34,934 nucleotides of DNA from Fimbriiglobus sp043785105 (GTDB lineage: Bacteria; Planctomycetota; Planctomycetia; Gemmatales; Gemmataceae): assembly GCA_043785105.1 (NCBI GenBank), contig JAYVXO010000194.1, positions 1 through 34,934 of the forward strand, in the 5' to 3' direction. The notes beneath the pieces were generated by a model. It was not told the DNA's origin. It was given only the letters and a program-made list of their open reading frames with translations, and did not search any database. The translations under genes were made by a program, and so were the position numbers. This document shows positions 31,545 to 34,934 of this stretch, in pieces (within the stretch, counting starts at the first letter, position 1; every line of letters begins with the position of its first letter).

Positions 31545-33113
31545 TCACTCCCCGTACACCCGCGTCGATTCTTCTTTCACGACGGAGGTGGTGAGGTGGG
31601 TGCTGTTGAGTTGGGCTTTGAACCGCACGTCGCCGGTGGCGTGGGCTTTGCACACGATGCGGTAGACGATTTCGGTTTTCGGGGCGAGTTCGCGGACGGG
31701 TTCAAAGCGGACCACGGCGCAGTTGTTCAGGTCCGTGACGGTGTGGTTGACGGGGCCGGTCGCGGAGACGAACTTCATTTGCTCCGGGAGCGGGCAGGTT
31801 ATCACCACGTTGGTGTCGGCCTTCGTGCCGGTGTTGGTGATGCGGATTTCGTAGGTCGTTTGTTGCCCCTTCTCGACCGGGTCCACGAGATCGACCAACT
31901 CCATGCGGAGGGCGGCAATCCCTTCCACGATCGTGCGGCACTCGCTGACCGCTTTTGTCCCACGACTGCCGGTGGCTTCAACGAACCAACTCGATTGACC
32001 CGTGGTCAGCGGCAGCGCTTCAAACGTTGCTTCGCTGCCCTGACCGGGGACGAGTTCGGCGATGAACAGGTCGGGTTCGGTATCTGTAGTCAGACCCCAA
32101 TTCCTGGAGATTAGACGCCACCCCGCAGGAATCACACTACGCGCCTTCACGTCCTTGACCGCCAATTGCCCGACGTTCTCGACGCGAACTTTGTACACGC
32201 CTTTGCGGTTCACTATCAGTTGATCCGGGCCGCTGACTTTCACTTCCAGTTTCGGCACGAGAACTTGCGTCTTGGCCGTGGCGCTGGCCTGGACGTCGTC
32301 CGATGCGGTCGCGCCAGCGGCGAAGCGGATTTCTCCGCCTCGATCGCCCCGCAATTGCACCACTTCTTTGCGTTCCTCGCCTGGTACGAGCGCGGCAATG
32401 GATTGGAACTTAATGTTCCCGGAGAACAGTTGCGTCACGGTCGAACCGACTTGGTGGTGCTGCGTCAGGGTGTGCTGAACATTCTCTGCCGTGCAATCGC
32501 CGACATTTTTGACGGTGTACGTCACGGGGATCGGGTCGCCGATGGCGACCTTTTCCGGGGCGCTGATCGTGACTTGCAACTTCGGTTCTTGCACGTTCAC
32601 CTTCATCCCCGCCGTGCCGGTGAACGTCACCCACGCCTGGCAACCCATCTCGCCGCGAGTGGTCGGGGTCAGCGTCAACTTCAGGTACTTCGCTTCCTTC
32701 AGTTCCAACGTGCCGAGTTCCCAGAGGTACACGCCGTCCACGACTTTCGCCGCCGGTGTCGTCTCCTTCACGGTGGTGCCTTTTGGCGCACGTACTTGAA
32801 CCACAACTTTTTGCACAAGTTGGGACGACGTGTTGCGTACCGCCAGTTGATATTCATTCGCCCGATTCACCCGCACCGTTGGTGGGCCGGACCATTCCAG
32901 GGCCACCGCTGCTTCCGGGCGAACGGGTTCGATAATTTGAACAGGAATCACGGCGTTCGTGATCGGGCTATCCGCAGGCGGAATCGTAGCCGGAACGGAC
33001 AGCGGAAATAGCTTCGGTGCGGGAGCATCCTCCGCGAACAAGCCGACGGTGGCAAAGCTGACGGCCATTGCCGCGACAACACCGCAAATCGCCCGGTTCC
33101 ACCACGTAGCCAT
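31545..33113 (-). CDS. Secreted DUF11-type repeat protein
   Basis: A 522-residue exported protein with an N-terminal signal sequence (MATWWNRAICGVVAAMAVSF, cleavage near LFAE). The body consists of several Ig-like beta domains of the DUF11/CARDB type, recognisable by repeats such as EYQLAVRNTSSQLVQKVVV, PVTYTVKNVGDCTAENV, VYKVRVENVGQLAVKDV and TYEIRITNTGTKADTNVVI, about four copies. Such proteins occur on the cell surface of planctomycetes, where a cell-wall or adhesion role is usually supposed but not proven. GGAGG 7 nt before the ATG at 33113 fixes the start; an in-frame codon 11 residues upstream lacks such a site. It is divergent from gcvT. Confidence 0.9.
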   Translation of the reverse strand: MATWWNRAICGVVAAMAVSFATVGLFAEDAPAPKLFPLSVPATIPPADSPITNAVIPVQIIEPVRPEAAVALEWSGPPTVRVNRANEYQLAVRNTSSQLVQKVVVQVRAPKGTTVKETTPAAKVVDGVYLWELGTLELKEAKYLKLTLTPTTRGEMGCQAWVTFTGTAGMKVNVQEPKLQVTISAPEKVAIGDPIPVTYTVKNVGDCTAENVQHTLTQHHQVGSTVTQLFSGNIKFQSIAALVPGEERKEVVQLRGDRGGEIRFAAGATASDDVQASATAKTQVLVPKLEVKVSGPDQLIVNRKGVYKVRVENVGQLAVKDVKARSVIPAGWRLISRNWGLTTDTEPDLFIAELVPGQGSEATFEALPLTTGQSSWFVEATGSRGTKAVSECRTIVEGIAALRMELVDLVDPVEKGQQTTYEIRITNTGTKADTNVVITCPLPEQMKFVSATGPVNHTVTDLNNCAVVRFEPVRELAPKTEIVYRIVCKAHATGDVRFKAQLNSTHLTTSVVKEESTRVYGE

Positions 33114-33205
33114 GCGAATCCCTCCGCAACGATTCTTTGCGCACAAAACAGGCCAGCGTGATAAACCGGGAAGGCTTGGCGGTCAAGGCCGAGTTGCGCT
33201 TGCGC

Positions 33206-33233
33206 TGGACAACTTTACGCGATCGTCTAAACT
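33206..33233 (+). promoter_or_regulatory. Predicted promoter of gcvT-gcvH
   Basis: TGGACA (33206-33211) and TAAACT (33228-33233) are separated by 16 nt and match the sigma-70 consensus at five and four of six positions. Transcription would begin near 33240, just before the hairpin at 33243-33271. Confidence 0.35.
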
Positions 33234-33242
33234 ATTCGTGTG

Positions 33243-33271
33243 GGGCGGAACCCGGTCGGTGGGGTCCGCCC
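33243..33271 (+). promoter_or_regulatory. Leader hairpin upstream of gcvT
   Basis: GGGCGGAACCC pairs with GGGTCCGCCC (one bulged A) around an 8-nt loop, followed by TTCCTTATTTTC. If the promoter above is correct, this is the very 5' end of the mRNA, where it could stabilise the transcript or act as an attenuator-like terminator. It does not resemble a glycine riboswitch. Confidence 0.35.
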
Positions 33272-33323
33272 TTCCTTATTTTCCCACAAGCGTTTGCCGA
33301 GAGGCGGGGAATACCCAGTCATT

Positions 33324-34394
33324 ATGTCGAACCAACGCACCCCACTTTATTCGTGGCATCAGGACCATCAAGCCCGCCTCGTGCCGTTCGGCGGGTGGGA
33401 CATGCCGGTGCAATACACCAGCATTATTGATGAGCACAAAGCCGTGCGCACGGGCGTGGGGCTGTTCGACATTTCGCACATGGCGCGCGTCAATTTTGTG
33501 GGACCGGATGCGTTGCAGTTGTTGGAATCGACGTTCACCAATGCCGTCAGCACCATGAAGATGGGGCAAGTCAAGTACGGCCTCATCTGCAACGAAGCGG
33601 GCGGGATTCTGGACGACATTCTGGTCTACAACCTACCGACAGGGTACGCCGCGGTCGTCAATGCGTCAAACCGCCACAAGATTATCGCCCACTGGAAAAA
33701 CCACGCCGCGAAGTTGAATGTGCAAATCCAAGATGCCACCGAATCCACGGCGATGATTGCGGTGCAAGGCCCCCGTGCCGTCGGGTTGATTCGTGAATTG
33801 GTCAATGATGATGTTGCGACGCTAAAATACTATTACGCCACGCCTGCTAACTATCATGGCTCCGGGTGTATTGTCAGTCGAACGGGGTACACCGGCGAAG
33901 ATGGTTTTGAAGTGAGCATTGCGAACGACTTGGCCATTTGCTTATGGGAAGAACTGATCGCCCAAGGGGCAACCCCGTGTGGCCTGGGCGCCCGCGACAC
34001 ATTGCGGCTCGAAGCCGGGATGCCGCTTTACGGGCACGAGTTGACCGAGACGATCAACCCACTGCAAGCGGGACTCGGGTGGGCGGTCAAGCTGAACAAG
34101 GGCGAGTTCATCGGGCGAGAAGCACTGCAAAATAGCACGAAAACAACGGTGCGGATCGGTTTGGAACTCGACGGCAAGCGGGCCGCGCGGGAAGGGTGTG
34201 CGATTCTGTTCGACGGCTTGCCGCATGGGTCTGTCACCAGTGGCAGCTACGCACCGACACTCGAAAAGTCGATTGCGATGGGGTACGTGACCGCCTCGCT
34301 CGCTGAACTTGGGACCGAGTTGCAAGTCGATATTCGCGGCACGCTGACGCCGGCAAAAGTGGTCGAACTGCCGTTCTATAAGCGAAAGAAATGA
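33324..34394 (+). CDS. gcvT: Aminomethyltransferase, glycine cleavage system T protein
   Basis: A 356-residue protein that matches GcvT over its full length. It takes the aminomethyl group from lipoylated GcvH and passes the methylene to tetrahydrofolate, releasing ammonia. Landmarks are the start TPLYSWHQDHQARLVPFGGW, FDISHMARV, AVQGPRAV, SRTGYTGEDGFEV, LGARDTLRLEAGMPLYGHEL and the C-terminal barrel with GSVTSGSYAPTLEKSIAMGY. The Asp in GARDTLR belongs to the folate-binding site. The ATG at 33324 gives the standard family N-terminus. gcvH follows after 36 nt, as in many glycine-cleavage operons; gcvP genes would be expected to the right of the window. Confidence 0.96.
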   Translation: MSNQRTPLYSWHQDHQARLVPFGGWDMPVQYTSIIDEHKAVRTGVGLFDISHMARVNFVGPDALQLLESTFTNAVSTMKMGQVKYGLICNEAGGILDDILVYNLPTGYAAVVNASNRHKIIAHWKNHAAKLNVQIQDATESTAMIAVQGPRAVGLIRELVNDDVATLKYYYATPANYHGSGCIVSRTGYTGEDGFEVSIANDLAICLWEELIAQGATPCGLGARDTLRLEAGMPLYGHELTETINPLQAGLGWAVKLNKGEFIGREALQNSTKTTVRIGLELDGKRAAREGCAILFDGLPHGSVTSGSYAPTLEKSIAMGYVTASLAELGTELQVDIRGTLTPAKVVELPFYKRKK

Positions 34395-34430
34395 CACAAT
34401 CGTACAATGTTATTTTATCAGGAGATGGTG

Positions 34431-34817
34431 ATGAATCACGCAGAATTGCGCTACGCAAAATCACACGAATGGTCCGCACAAGAAGGGGATATTATCACGG
34501 TCGGCATCACACAATATGCCGTGGACCAATTAACAGATGTCACCCACCTTCAACTGCCAAAAGTGGGCAAAGCCGTGCAGGCGGGCGCCCCGTTTGGGGA
34601 GATTGAATCCGTGAAAGCGGTGTTCGACCTGTACGCCCCGGTCACCGGAAGTGTACTTGAAGTGAACACGGCGGTAGCGAATGATCCGTCGCTGATTAAT
34701 ACCGATTGTTACGGCGTGGGGTGGATGTTGAAGATCCAACTCGCACCCGGCGCGGGGTTGGCCCACCTCATGACGAAGGACCAATACGATCAGCAGTTGG
34801 CCAGCGAAGCCCACTAA
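34431..34817 (+). CDS. gcvH: Glycine cleavage system H protein
   Basis: A 128-residue lipoyl-carrier protein. The N-terminus LRYAKSHEW and the lipoylation site ESVKAVFDLYAPVTG with Lys62 are diagnostic. The lipoyl arm on this Lys shuttles the aminomethyl intermediate between GcvP, GcvT and the L protein. AGGAG 6 nt before the ATG at 34431 fixes the start; an in-frame ATG eight codons upstream has no such site. A hairpin repeat follows the stop after about 20 nt. Confidence 0.96.
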   Translation: MNHAELRYAKSHEWSAQEGDIITVGITQYAVDQLTDVTHLQLPKVGKAVQAGAPFGEIESVKAVFDLYAPVTGSVLEVNTAVANDPSLINTDCYGVGWMLKIQLAPGAGLAHLMTKDQYDQQLASEAH

Positions 34818-34836
34818 TGGTGATCCCAGAAAGAAG

Positions 34837-34913
34837 AATTCACCACAGAGACACAGAGGCACAGAGAAGAAAGGAATTCATGATTTGTTTTCTCTATGTC
34901 TCTGTGGTGAATC
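34837..34913 (+). terminator. CACCACAGAGACAC hairpin repeat after gcvH
   Basis: AATTCACCACAGAGACACAG (34837-34856) and the complementary TGTCTCTGTGGTGAAT (34897-34912) form a long stem, with CAGAGAAGA pairing against TTTTCTCT further in. TCTTGATTTTTGCG follows, so it could end transcription after gcvH. The same CACAGAGACAC core occurs at 28028-28049 and belongs to a repeat family I know to be frequent in planctomycete genomes. Confidence 0.7.
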
Positions 34914-34934
34914 TTGATTTTTGCGTTTGGTTAT

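Noticed and set aside
32166..33011. 281-codon open frame opposite the DUF11-type gene
   Set aside because: Shadow frame; the opposite strand encodes a signal peptide and Ig-like repeats with a proper ribosome-binding site.
33234..33323. Glycine riboswitch upstream of gcvT
   Set aside because: The short leader contains one hairpin but none of the conserved purine-rich core or tandem aptamer layout expected.

Overview
The window looks like chromosomal DNA of a planctomycete, most likely a Gemmata-type organism (inference from gene content; no rRNA or other marker gene is present). Supporting signs are a DUF1501 protein, a DUF1080 (3-keto-disaccharide hydrolase) protein, a membrane-anchored Ser/Thr kinase, a PEP-CTERM protein, a DUF11-type secreted protein, and many short inverted-repeat elements between genes. 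I see no CRISPR array, tRNA, rRNA, transposase or phage gene.

Left part (1-8.4 kb). The first 17 codons of a minus-strand gene run off the left edge. Next come a repeat-rich intergenic stretch, a small membrane protein coupled to a secreted alpha/beta hydrolase, and a Ser/Thr kinase. Divergent from the kinase is a five-gene set (3864-7827) of membrane-anchored proteins of unknown function. Three share an N-terminal GK-hydrophobic-aromatic anchor and two share an NDxYTG membrane motif. It is the best candidate here for an uncharacterised multi-protein assembly. A nested repeat follows: a 283-bp inverted-repeat element inserted in a 125-bp repeat with an 8-bp target duplication. An intact copy of the outer repeat at 216-338 serves as the empty site.

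Middle (8.4-24 kb). This part holds a nucleoside hydrolase homologue, an ABC exporter pair, a PEP-CTERM protein whose last codons come from a repeat, a DUF1501 protein convergent with a DUF1080 protein, a zinc-ribbon Nudix hydrolase convergent with sbcC-sbcD (Rad50/Mre11-type nuclease), a lipoprotein, a GT1-type glycosyltransferase, a Dabb protein with an unknown partner, and a small secreted protein.

Right part (24-34.9 kb). A LOG-family phosphoribohydrolase overlaps glnE (regulator of glutamine synthetase). Next is an LpxL/HtrB-like acyltransferase. Directly after it lies a type II restriction-modification pair flanked by two ~177-bp copies of the acyltransferase 3' end, as expected for insertion with long target duplication. 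The endonuclease frame carries an amber codon at position 6, counted from a GTG that overlaps the methyltransferase stop. The window ends with a zinc-ribbon protein, a DUF11-type secreted protein, and gcvT-gcvH of the glycine cleavage system, closed by a CACAGAG-type hairpin repeat.
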